From the NCBI RefSeq assembly GCF_947487605.1, contig NZ_CANKXK010000003.1, positions 1 to 64,000 on the forward strand: 64,000 nucleotides of DNA. Reading direction: 5' to 3'. The DNA comes from an uncultured Algibacter sp. (GTDB lineage: Bacteria > Bacteroidota > Bacteroidia > Flavobacteriales > Flavobacteriaceae). Shown piece by piece: positions 35,347-42,771 of the stretch; position 1 is the first letter of the stretch, and each line of letters begins with the position of its first letter. The position numbers were made by a program, and so were the translations under genes. The notes below the pieces were generated by a model that did no database searches, was not told the DNA's origin, and worked only from the letters and a program-made list of their open reading frames with translations.

Positions 35347-37452
35347 TTAAACCGCTTTCTTTTCTAGTTGAGTCTGAGCTTCTCTATAAACTCTAACTTT
35401 AGCTAAAAACTGATTTGCATTCTCAATATACTTACTTGCAAAATCTGCAGTTGGTGCAAATTTATTAATTTGATATATCAATTCAGAGAAAGACGTCCCT
35501 AAATCTATGCTTCCACTTTCAACAAACAATTCATCAAACTGAGAAATAATACCTGCATGTGTATTTGTTTTCTTGTTTTCAGCTAATAATAAGGCTTTTG
35601 CAGAATTCACTAAAGAACTATAAGCATGATAAATAGCACTTGAATACACCTTGTTATCAAATGACGCTTTAGCATTTTCAATTTTCTCTTCACTTTCAAA
35701 AAACAAGGTGGCGATTAAATCGATAACTACACCTGCACATTCTCCAATACCAATTTCTTTAACGTATTTTTCTTCTTCTCCCCAATCGATAAAATCTGCT
35801 TGAGTTAAGTTAGATACATCTTGTAAATCGTTCAAGAAATCGTAAAAATATTTTTCTCCTTTTTCCTTGTAATAATCTACAAAATGTTTTCCGTTAGCAT
35901 TTGCCTCGTAATCGTCTAAAATTCGTCTTAAGGCTTCTGGTCCTCTCTTACTTGGTACTTTTACAACTTTATCTGCAAAAACTCCATTTCCATCGCCTAA
36001 ATTACCTCCACCTAACAATACTTGTAAAGCTGGTGCTACTAATTTATCTGGTGTACGAACAGACATTCCTTGGAAACCAATATTCGCCATATTGTGTTGT
36101 CCACAGGCATTCATACAGCCACTAATTTTAATAACTAAATCTTTGTTGTTTAAATACTGTGGGTATTCTGCCTTAATTACACGTTCTAACTCATCGGCTA
36201 TACCTGTACTACTTGCAATTCCCAGATTACAAGTATCTGTACCTGGACATGCCGTAATATCTACTGCTTTATTATAACCAGCCTCAACAAAACCTAATTT
36301 ATCTAATTCTGTATAGAAAAATGGTAATAATTCTATTTTCACAAAAGGGATTACAATATTTTGACGTAATGTTAAACGCACCTCGCAAGCAGCATACTTA
36401 TCAACCAAATCAGCTAATAGACGCGCCTTATCTGTATAAAAATCACCTAACAACACTTTAATACCAATTGCTACATAACCTTCCTGTTTTTGAGGAATTA
36501 AATTGGTCGATTTCCAAGTCTCAAAAGCTTGTTGATCTTTAATGGTTACTTCAGGGATTGTAGTTATTTCAACTGGTATTGAAGCCTCATAAGCATCTAC
36601 ATCAATTAGAACCGATTTGAATTCAATGGCGCTTTGCTCCGCTTCTACCAACTTTTTAAAAGCTTCTAAACCAATATCTTTAATTAAAAATTTCATTCTC
36701 GCTTTTGCGCGACTTTTACGCTCTCCATGACGATCAAAAATTCTTAAAACCCCTTCCATTACTGGAATAATTTTATCTGTTTCTAAGAAATCATACAACA
36801 CATCTGCATGACGAGGCTGAGAACCTAATCCTCCACCAATCATTACTTTAAATCCGCGAACACCATCTTTTATCTTTGCTATAAATCCTAAATCATGCAT
36901 GTATGATAGTCCTGTATCTTCGTCTGAAGACGAGAAAGACACTTTGAATTTACGTCCCATTTCCTGACAGATTGGGTTTCGTAAAAAGAATTTGTATAAT
37001 GCATCAGCATAAGGCGACACATCAAATGGTTCGTTTGGATCAATTCCAGCAGTTTCACTTGCTGTCACATTTCTTACCGTGTTACCACATGCTTCACGTA
37101 AAGTAACATCATCACGCTCTAGTTCTGCCCAAAGTTCTGGCGTTCTATTTAAATCTACATAGTGAATTTGAATATCTTGGCGTGTTGTAATATGTAATCT
37201 GCCTCTAGAATATTCATCAGAAACATCAGAAATTCTATGTAATTGATTACTCTTTACTTTTCCGTAAGGTAATTTTATACGAATCATTTGCACGCCTTCT
37301 TGTCGCTGACCATAAACACCACGTGCTAAACGAAGACTTCTAAATTTTTCCTCGTCTATTTTACCTTTATGAAAAAGCTCAATTTTATTGGCTAACTCTA
37401 TAATGTCGTTTTCGACAATCGGATTTTCTATTTCTGTTCTAAAACTTTGCAT
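35347..37452 (-). CDS. Siroheme sulfite (or nitrite) reductase fused to a HEPN domain
   Basis: A 701-residue fusion. Residues about 1-545 are a complete nitrite/sulfite reductase hemoprotein: two ferredoxin-like half-domains, RQDIQIHYV, and the [4Fe-4S]-siroheme ligands C402, C408 (ACPGTDTCNLG) and C446, C450 (SGCMNACGQH). Residues about 585-695 form a HEPN-type four-helix domain (YSSAIYHAYSSLVNSAKALL, THAGIISQF). The RxxxxH ribonuclease motif of toxic HEPN domains is absent. Neighbouring cysH, cysD, cysN, siroheme and FNR genes favour sulfite as the substrate. What the HEPN part binds is unknown; it may be an assembly or regulatory module. Confidence 0.93.
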   Translation of the reverse strand: MQSFRTEIENPIVENDIIELANKIELFHKGKIDEEKFRSLRLARGVYGQRQEGVQMIRIKLPYGKVKSNQLHRISDVSDEYSRGRLHITTRQDIQIHYVDLNRTPELWAELERDDVTLREACGNTVRNVTASETAGIDPNEPFDVSPYADALYKFFLRNPICQEMGRKFKVSFSSSDEDTGLSYMHDLGFIAKIKDGVRGFKVMIGGGLGSQPRHADVLYDFLETDKIIPVMEGVLRIFDRHGERKSRAKARMKFLIKDIGLEAFKKLVEAEQSAIEFKSVLIDVDAYEASIPVEITTIPEVTIKDQQAFETWKSTNLIPQKQEGYVAIGIKVLLGDFYTDKARLLADLVDKYAACEVRLTLRQNIVIPFVKIELLPFFYTELDKLGFVEAGYNKAVDITACPGTDTCNLGIASSTGIADELERVIKAEYPQYLNNKDLVIKISGCMNACGQHNMANIGFQGMSVRTPDKLVAPALQVLLGGGNLGDGNGVFADKVVKVPSKRGPEALRRILDDYEANANGKHFVDYYKEKGEKYFYDFLNDLQDVSNLTQADFIDWGEEEKYVKEIGIGECAGVVIDLIATLFFESEEKIENAKASFDNKVYSSAIYHAYSSLVNSAKALLLAENKKTNTHAGIISQFDELFVESGSIDLGTSFSELIYQINKFAPTADFASKYIENANQFLAKVRVYREAQTQLEKKAV

Positions 37453-37455
37453 ATA

Positions 37456-37634
37456 CTAGCCCCTCCTAACCTCCCCATTTCGACTGCGCTCAATGCAGGC
37501 TCGGGAAGGAATTCTTACTCGGGCGGAGTAAGAATATTGTTAATATTTATTTTATTATACCTATAAGGTTTTAAAAAACTCGCAGGATTACTAAACCACA
37601 AACTAGCTAATTCCCCTTTCGGGGGTTAGAGGGC
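37456..37634. repeat. Composite module 1 flanking cysN (downstream side)
   Basis: Order: CCCCTCCTAACCTCCCC, GGAATTCTTACTCGGGCGGA, AGTAAGAATATTGTT, a B palindrome (37560-37586), then CTAATTCCCCTTTCGGGGG. The same blocks in the same order and orientation lie upstream of cysN (38886-39048). Its right end reaches the cysN stop codon. Confidence 0.8.
37560..37586. repeat. B palindrome (type 2, degenerate)
   Basis: CCTATAAGGTTTT and AAAAAACTCGCAGG, inside composite module 1. Confidence 0.7.
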
Positions 37635-38882
37635 TTACTGGATAAATCCGGCTCCAACCGTATTATTTGACCGTGGATCTATTAATATAAAAGACCCATT
37701 AGTTCTATGATTTTTAAACTGGTCGTAAAAAATAGGTTTGTTTAATTTGAAGGTTACCGAAGCAATATCATTAATCCCCAAACCAGTGACATCTTTTTCA
37801 AACCCTGAATAATCTGGATTGATTTTATGATTGATTCTATCAACTTTCGCTAATACTTTATTAATACCATGTTGAACGATATATTTCCCTCCAGGATTTA
37901 ACTCATCTGAATCCATCCAACATACATTAGCAGTAAATTGTTTATCAATAGTTGGTAAATCGTTTTCTTTAACAATCATATCGCCACGACTTACATTAAT
38001 ATCATTTTCTAAAGTAATGGTTACCGATGAACGTCTTGAAGCCGTTTCATACTTCTCATCATAGAAATAAATATCCTTAATCTTCGAGCGTGTTTTTGAT
38101 GGCAATACAATAATATCATCCCCTACACTTAAATCGCCTCCATATACTTTTCCTGCGTATCCTCTATAATCGTGAAACTCTTCCGTTTTTGGACGAATTA
38201 CATATTGCACAGGGAAACGTGGTGTACCTACATTAAAAATATCAGCCTTATCTAATTGTTCTAAATGCTCTAATAACGCTTCACCTTTATACCAAGGCAT
38301 CACATCAGATTTATTTACAACATTATCCCCTTTTAAAGCACTTACTGGAATGAATGTAATTTTTTGGTCTTGATAATCTCTTTTACTCATCAATTCAGAA
38401 AAATCAGCTTTAATTTTATTGTAAACGTCTTCAGAGTAATCAACCAAATCCATTTTGTTTATAGCAACCACAACATCCTTAATTCTCAATAAATTATTGA
38501 TGAAGAAATGACGATTTGTTTGCTCAATAACCCCTTTTCTCGCATCAATTAAAATGATGGATGCTTGTGATGTAGAAGCTCCTGTTACCATGTTTCTTGT
38601 ATATTCAACATGTCCAGGTGTATCAGCAATAATGTAGCTTTTCTTTTTAGTTGAAAAGTAAATATGTGCGACATCAATAGTAATACCTTGTTCTCTTTCG
38701 GCAACTAAACCATCGGTTGCTAATGAAAAATCTAAGTAATCGTAACCACGTTGTTTACTTGTTTTTTCAATGGCTTCTAATTTATCTGTAGTTAATGATT
38801 TTGTATCGTAAAGAATACGTCCTATCAACGTACTTTTTCCATCATCTACACTTCCTGCTGTTGCTATTTTTAATACTTCCAT
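37635..38882 (-). CDS. cysN: Sulfate adenylyltransferase large subunit (GTPase)
   Basis: A 415-residue EF-Tu-like GTPase that drives ATP sulfurylase: G1 GSVDDGKST, switch II DTPGHVEYTRN, G4 NKMDLVD. It ends after the beta-barrel domains and lacks the C-terminal APS-kinase (CysC) domain found in some NodQ-type fusions. It partners CysD encoded just upstream to make APS. It is flanked on both sides by near-identical composite repeats, so homologous recombination between them could delete the whole gene. Confidence 0.97.
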   Translation of the reverse strand: MEVLKIATAGSVDDGKSTLIGRILYDTKSLTTDKLEAIEKTSKQRGYDYLDFSLATDGLVAEREQGITIDVAHIYFSTKKKSYIIADTPGHVEYTRNMVTGASTSQASIILIDARKGVIEQTNRHFFINNLLRIKDVVVAINKMDLVDYSEDVYNKIKADFSELMSKRDYQDQKITFIPVSALKGDNVVNKSDVMPWYKGEALLEHLEQLDKADIFNVGTPRFPVQYVIRPKTEEFHDYRGYAGKVYGGDLSVGDDIIVLPSKTRSKIKDIYFYDEKYETASRRSSVTITLENDINVSRGDMIVKENDLPTIDKQFTANVCWMDSDELNPGGKYIVQHGINKVLAKVDRINHKINPDYSGFEKDVTGLGINDIASVTFKLNKPIFYDQFKNHRTNGSFILIDPRSNNTVGAGFIQ

Positions 38883-38885
38883 AGT

Positions 38886-39048
38886 AAAGCCTCTCCTAAC
38901 CTCCCCATGAAGGAGGAATTCTTACTCGGGCGAAGTAAGAATATTGTTGTTGTTATTTTGTAATACCTACAAGGTTTTTAAAACCTTGCAGGATAGCTTA
39001 ATCCTTTTTGTATGCAAACTTGCTAATTCCCCTTCGGGGATTAGGGGT
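38886..39048. repeat. Composite module 2 flanking cysN (upstream side)
   Basis: CTCTCCTAACCTCCCC, GGAATTCTTACTCGGGCGAA, AGTAAGAATATTGTT, a B palindrome (38966-38992) and CTAATTCCCCTTCGGGGA, in the same order as module 1 at 37456-37634. Confidence 0.8.
38966..38992. repeat. B palindrome (type 2)
   Basis: CCTACAAGGTTTTTAAAA with CCTTGCAGG, near-perfect, inside composite module 2. Confidence 0.88.
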
Positions 39049-39954
39049 TTAAAAATACCCTTGTTGTTTACGTTTTTCCATGGCTGCTTCAGAACGTTTA
39101 TCATCGATTCTTGCGCCACGTTCAGAAATTGTAGAATCTCTAATTTCTTCTACTACTTTTGATATTGAAACCGCATCAGACAAAACAGCTGCTGTACAAC
39201 TCATATCGCCTACAGTTCTAAAACGCACCATTTCTTCAATTACTTCTTCATCTTCATCTCTATAAACCACACCATCCTCAGCAGACCAAATCATACCGTC
39301 TCTTAAAAACACTTTACGTTTGTGTGCAAAATAAATAGATGGAATTTCAATGTTTTCTCTTTCTATGTAAGACCAAACATCTAATTCTGTCCAGTTTGAA
39401 ATTGGGAATACACGAACGTTTTGCCCCAAATCAATCTCACCATTCAACATATCGAACAATTCTGGTCTTTGATTTTTCTCATCCCATTGTCCAAAATCAT
39501 CGCGAACTGAAAATATACGTTCCTTTGCTCGTGCTTTTTCCTCATCACGACGTGCACCACCAATAGCCGCATCAAATTTGAATTCTTCTAAAGCATCTAA
39601 AAGCGTGGTTGTTTGTAGCATATTTCTACTAGCATAACGCCCTGATTCTTCTTTTACTTTTCCTTGATCGATAGAATCTTGTACGTTTCTTACAATTAAC
39701 TCTAGCCCTAATTCTTTAACCAAACGGTCTCTAAATTCAATAGTTTCTGGAAAATTATGTCCTGTATCTATATGCATTAAAGGAAAAGGTACTTTTGCTG
39801 GATAGAATGCTTTAACCGCTAATCTTACCAAAGTAATTGAATCCTTTCCTCCTGAAAATAACAACACCGGTTTTTCAAACTGTGCTGCTACTTCTCTCAT
39901 GATATATATCGCTTCATTTTCTAGCGAGTTAATATGCGATGTATCTTTCTTCAT
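39049..39954 (-). CDS. cysD: Sulfate adenylyltransferase small subunit
   Basis: A 301-residue PP-loop ATPase: the pyrophosphate loop is SGGKDS (about 33-38) and the family ending RIDDKRSEAAMEKRKQQGYF is intact. With CysN it forms adenylyl sulfate (APS) from sulfate and ATP. It lies between cysH and cysN, all on the minus strand, with cysN separated by composite module 2. Confidence 0.98.
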   Translation of the reverse strand: MKKDTSHINSLENEAIYIMREVAAQFEKPVLLFSGGKDSITLVRLAVKAFYPAKVPFPLMHIDTGHNFPETIEFRDRLVKELGLELIVRNVQDSIDQGKVKEESGRYASRNMLQTTTLLDALEEFKFDAAIGGARRDEEKARAKERIFSVRDDFGQWDEKNQRPELFDMLNGEIDLGQNVRVFPISNWTELDVWSYIERENIEIPSIYFAHKRKVFLRDGMIWSAEDGVVYRDEDEEVIEEMVRFRTVGDMSCTAAVLSDAVSISKVVEEIRDSTISERGARIDDKRSEAAMEKRKQQGYF

Positions 39955-40026
39955 ATTCTTATTTTAATTTCGCTTTCGCGGAAATATTATTTTTAATGTC
40001 TTATTTAGTTTGGTTGGTTGGTTTTT

Positions 40027-40647
40027 TTAAGCATGCAAACCACATTCGCGGTTAGCCAAAGCTTTAGTTGGATCGAAATATTTGAATTCGTTTGGCAGGT
40101 TATTTTCTTCTAAATAGGTGTCTAATTTTTCATCTGACCAATAGTAAAACGGGCTCACTTTTAAAACACCATCTTTACTTAAACTAAAAATACCAATACT
40201 GTTTCTAAACGCTGTTTGCCCTTGACGCAAGTTTGTAAACCATACGTTTGGTTTATGCGCTTCCATCGCTCTTTTAAAAGGCTCTAATTTTACTTGCTCT
40301 GTAAATAAAGCGTGTTTAGGGTCGTCCACACTCGGAATGCCCATAACCACATCTCTATGTGAAGCCGTTTGTTTTGGCACATATAAATGAACATTCAAGT
40401 TTAAATCTTTAATTACTTGTTCTGCATGCTTATATGTTTGCGGTGTATTATAACCCGTATCACACCAAACCACAGGAATTTTTGATTCAACGTGACTAAC
40501 CGCATGAAGGATTGCTGCCTCATAAGGTCTAAAGTTTGTTGTAACCACTGCTTTATTATTAAGCTCAAAAGCCTTCTGAATAATTTCAGCAGGCGTTGCA
40601 TTTTCAAAACTTTTATTTAATTCTTCTATTTGATTCTCTGTAAACAT
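40027..40647 (-). CDS. cysH: Phosphoadenylyl/adenylyl sulfate reductase
   Basis: A 206-residue PP-loop reductase making sulfite from activated sulfate with thioredoxin. The catalytic cysteine lies in the terminal RECGLHA. The CC...CxxC ligands of the [4Fe-4S] cluster found in APS reductases are missing: the region before the catalytic tail (FDPTKALANRECGL) has no cysteine. That pattern resembles PAPS reductases such as E. coli CysH, although it is shorter (244 there). No APS kinase gene is seen in this window, so PAPS would have to be made elsewhere or the enzyme uses APS. Confidence 0.92.
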   Translation of the reverse strand: MFTENQIEELNKSFENATPAEIIQKAFELNNKAVVTTNFRPYEAAILHAVSHVESKIPVVWCDTGYNTPQTYKHAEQVIKDLNLNVHLYVPKQTASHRDVVMGIPSVDDPKHALFTEQVKLEPFKRAMEAHKPNVWFTNLRQGQTAFRNSIGIFSLSKDGVLKVSPFYYWSDEKLDTYLEENNLPNEFKYFDPTKALANRECGLHA

Positions 40648-40659
40648 TATTCTATCTAT

Positions 40660-40917
40660 TTATTTTCCCCATTTTACCGCATTCCAAATACGCTCATGAA
40701 AAAAGTACAAAATTAATTTTGTAACAAAATCCACCGAGGCTATAGACGCTGCAAGTGATATTCTCCCTGTTAATATATAAGAAACTAACAAGGTATCTAA
40801 AGTACCAACAACCCTCCAGCTAAGAGCTTTAGCAATACTTCTTATTGGTTTCTCATCAGTAGAGTCCTCACTGTAAGTGGTCTTTTCTTTACTTTTTAAT
40901 AACATTTGTGCAATCAT
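40660..40917 (-). CDS. DUF2061 small membrane protein in the sulfate-assimilation operon
   Basis: An 85-residue protein of the DUF2061 family. After a polar N-terminus (about 1-24) it shows RSIAKALSWRVVGTLDTLLV, the conserved family opening, and a second hydrophobic helix ending FVTKLILYFFHERIWN. Two membrane segments are likely. The function is unknown. It lies 12 bases before cysH and after an Rrf2 regulator, so a role tied to sulfate or redox supply is plausible but not shown. Confidence 0.88.
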   Translation of the reverse strand: MIAQMLLKSKEKTTYSEDSTDEKPIRSIAKALSWRVVGTLDTLLVSYILTGRISLAASIASVDFVTKLILYFFHERIWNAVKWGK

Positions 40918-41078
40918 TTGTCATTATTTTATATTAATCCTATCAATTTAATAGGAATTACAAATGTAAAACATTTTATTACACAAAAAAGAGTTTTTAC
41001 AACTTTTTAGAATAATGGAAAATTTTAAGGATTAACTGCGTAAAATTCTTTTAAAATCGACAATAATATGAGAAATCT

Positions 41079-41498
41079 TTATCCATTAGTATTGGATAAA
41101 TCGGCTAAAGTAGTATTTCTAAAGACTTTAAGTGTACTATCTCGAACTTCTATCATCAATTTATGAACGCTACATTTATGTTCATCTGGACAATCGTCGC
41201 ATTTTTCGTAATAGTTTAAACTTACGCATGGTACCATAGCAATAGGCCCTTCAAGGACACGCATAACATCTGTCATTTTAATATCTAAAGGTTCCATTCG
41301 TAGATAATAACCTCCATGTTTTCCTTTTTTTGAACCTAAAATTCCAGATTTTCTTAAGGTAAGTAAAATACTTTCTAAAAACTTTTGTGGAATTTGCTCA
41401 CTTTTGGCAATGACGCTTACTTGAACAGGTAAATCGCTTTCTCGTGTTGCGATAAAAGTAAGCGCTTTTAACCCGTATTTTGTTTTTTTGGATAGCAT
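41079..41498 (-). CDS. Rrf2-family regulator with IscR-like cysteines
   Basis: A 139-residue winged-helix regulator (LSKKTKYGLKALTFIA at the start; wing around KKGKHGGYYLRM). Its cysteines C91, C100, C103 and C109 plus H112 lie in the region where IscR carries its [2Fe-2S] ligands; C103-x5-C109-x2-H112 matches the second half of the IscR pattern. CymR-type cysteine regulators lack such a cluster. It is encoded at the head of the DUF2061-cysH-cysD-cysN set and 12 bases after a transsulfuration gene, so it likely controls this cluster in response to Fe-S or cysteine status. Confidence 0.88.
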   Translation of the reverse strand: MLSKKTKYGLKALTFIATRESDLPVQVSVIAKSEQIPQKFLESILLTLRKSGILGSKKGKHGGYYLRMEPLDIKMTDVMRVLEGPIAMVPCVSLNYYEKCDDCPDEHKCSVHKLMIEVRDSTLKVFRNTTLADLSNTNG

Positions 41499-41510
41499 GT
41501 GGCTAATATA

Positions 41511-42677
41511 CTAATTTAAAGCTTGCTTCAAATCGGCAATAATATCGTCTACATGCTCTAATCCGACAGATATTCTTACTAAGCCATCTGTAATATTCAC
41601 TACCAATCTATCTTCTTCTGCCAAACTACTGTGGGTTGTACTTGCTGGGTGTGTTACTATGGTTCTAGTATCTCCCAAATTAGCAGATAATGAACACATT
41701 TTAATATTATTTAAAAAACTACGCCCCGAATCAATACCTCCTTTAACTTCAAAAGCAACGATGTTACCCCCAAGCTTCATCTGTTTTTTAGCAATATCAT
41801 ACTGCGGATGTGATTTTAAAAACGGATATTTTACCCAATTAACTTTAGGGTGACTCTCTAGAAACTCAGCTACTCTTACAGCATTTTCGCAATGTCTATC
41901 TACTCTAATTGAAAGGGTTTCTAAACTTTTTGATAAAGTCCATGCATTAAAAGGAGACAAAGCTGGCCCTGTATTTCTAGCGAATAAATAAATTTCTCTT
42001 ATCAAGTCGGCATTTCCAACGGTAACACCTCCTAATACGCGACCTTGACCATCCATTAACTTTGTAGCAGAATGAATTACTAAATGGGCGCCATATTTTA
42101 TAGGTTGTTGTATATACGGCGTTGCAAAACAGTTATCTATTATTAAAATTAAGTTGTGTCTTTTAGCAATGTTACCCAACAGTTCTAAATCTATTATATC
42201 GATACCTGGATTTGTGGGAGATTCAGCATATAAAATTTTAGTATTGGGTGTAATAAAACTTTCAATCGTTTCTGGCTCATTGATATTAAAATAACTTGTT
42301 GCGATATTCCATTTAGGTAAATACTTGATAAACATTGTATGAGTTGAACCAAATACCGAACGTGCAGAAACAATATGATCTCCACTATCTAAAAGTGCCG
42401 CAAATGTTGAGAAAATTGCTGCCATTCCAGTTGCAAAGGCATACCCATCTTCAGCACCTTCCATTTTACATACTTTGTCAACAAACTCTGAGGTGTTTGG
42501 GTTTGTAAAACGACTGTATATATTACGTTGCTTTTCCTCACTAAACGAAGCTCGCATATCCTCTGCATCTTCAAATACAAAACTGGACGTTAAATATAAC
42601 GGACTTGTATGCTCTAAAAATTCTGTACGCTCTAATTGGGTACGAATAGCTTCTGTTTCGAATTGCTTTTCTTTCAT
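41511..42677 (-). CDS. Transsulfuration-type PLP enzyme (MetZ/MetB-like)
   Basis: A 388-residue Cys/Met-metabolism gamma-family PLP enzyme. The PLP lysine is in HSATKLMDGQGRVLGG, and ITDGLVRISVGLEHVDDI is the usual C-terminal block. It is closest to O-succinyl/O-acetylhomoserine sulfhydrylase (MetZ) or cystathionine synthase; sequence cannot settle which. A second gamma-family enzyme, MetY, is encoded at 46399, so one may use sulfide and the other cysteine. It follows the MetX-ThrA fusion gene after a B palindrome. Confidence 0.88.
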   Translation of the reverse strand: MKEKQFETEAIRTQLERTEFLEHTSPLYLTSSFVFEDAEDMRASFSEEKQRNIYSRFTNPNTSEFVDKVCKMEGAEDGYAFATGMAAIFSTFAALLDSGDHIVSARSVFGSTHTMFIKYLPKWNIATSYFNINEPETIESFITPNTKILYAESPTNPGIDIIDLELLGNIAKRHNLILIIDNCFATPYIQQPIKYGAHLVIHSATKLMDGQGRVLGGVTVGNADLIREIYLFARNTGPALSPFNAWTLSKSLETLSIRVDRHCENAVRVAEFLESHPKVNWVKYPFLKSHPQYDIAKKQMKLGGNIVAFEVKGGIDSGRSFLNNIKMCSLSANLGDTRTIVTHPASTTHSSLAEEDRLVVNITDGLVRISVGLEHVDDIIADLKQALN

Positions 42678-42690
42678 TTTGACTACTTTG

Positions 42691-42723
42691 AGACCTATTA
42701 GGTTTTAAAAACCTCACAGGTCT
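42691..42723. repeat. B palindrome (type 1)
   Basis: AGACCTATTAGGTTTT with AAAACCTCACAGGTCT, some arm mismatches. It lies between the fusion gene and the MetZ-like gene. Confidence 0.8.
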
Positions 42724-42771
42724 GACTTTTATTTAACATAGATTCTCGCCTTTTCAGGAATGCAAATCTTC

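Noticed and set aside
35347-35700. HEPN domain as a toxin or defence RNase
   Set aside because: No RxxxxH motif, no MNT or other antitoxin partner, and it is fused to a metabolic reductase.
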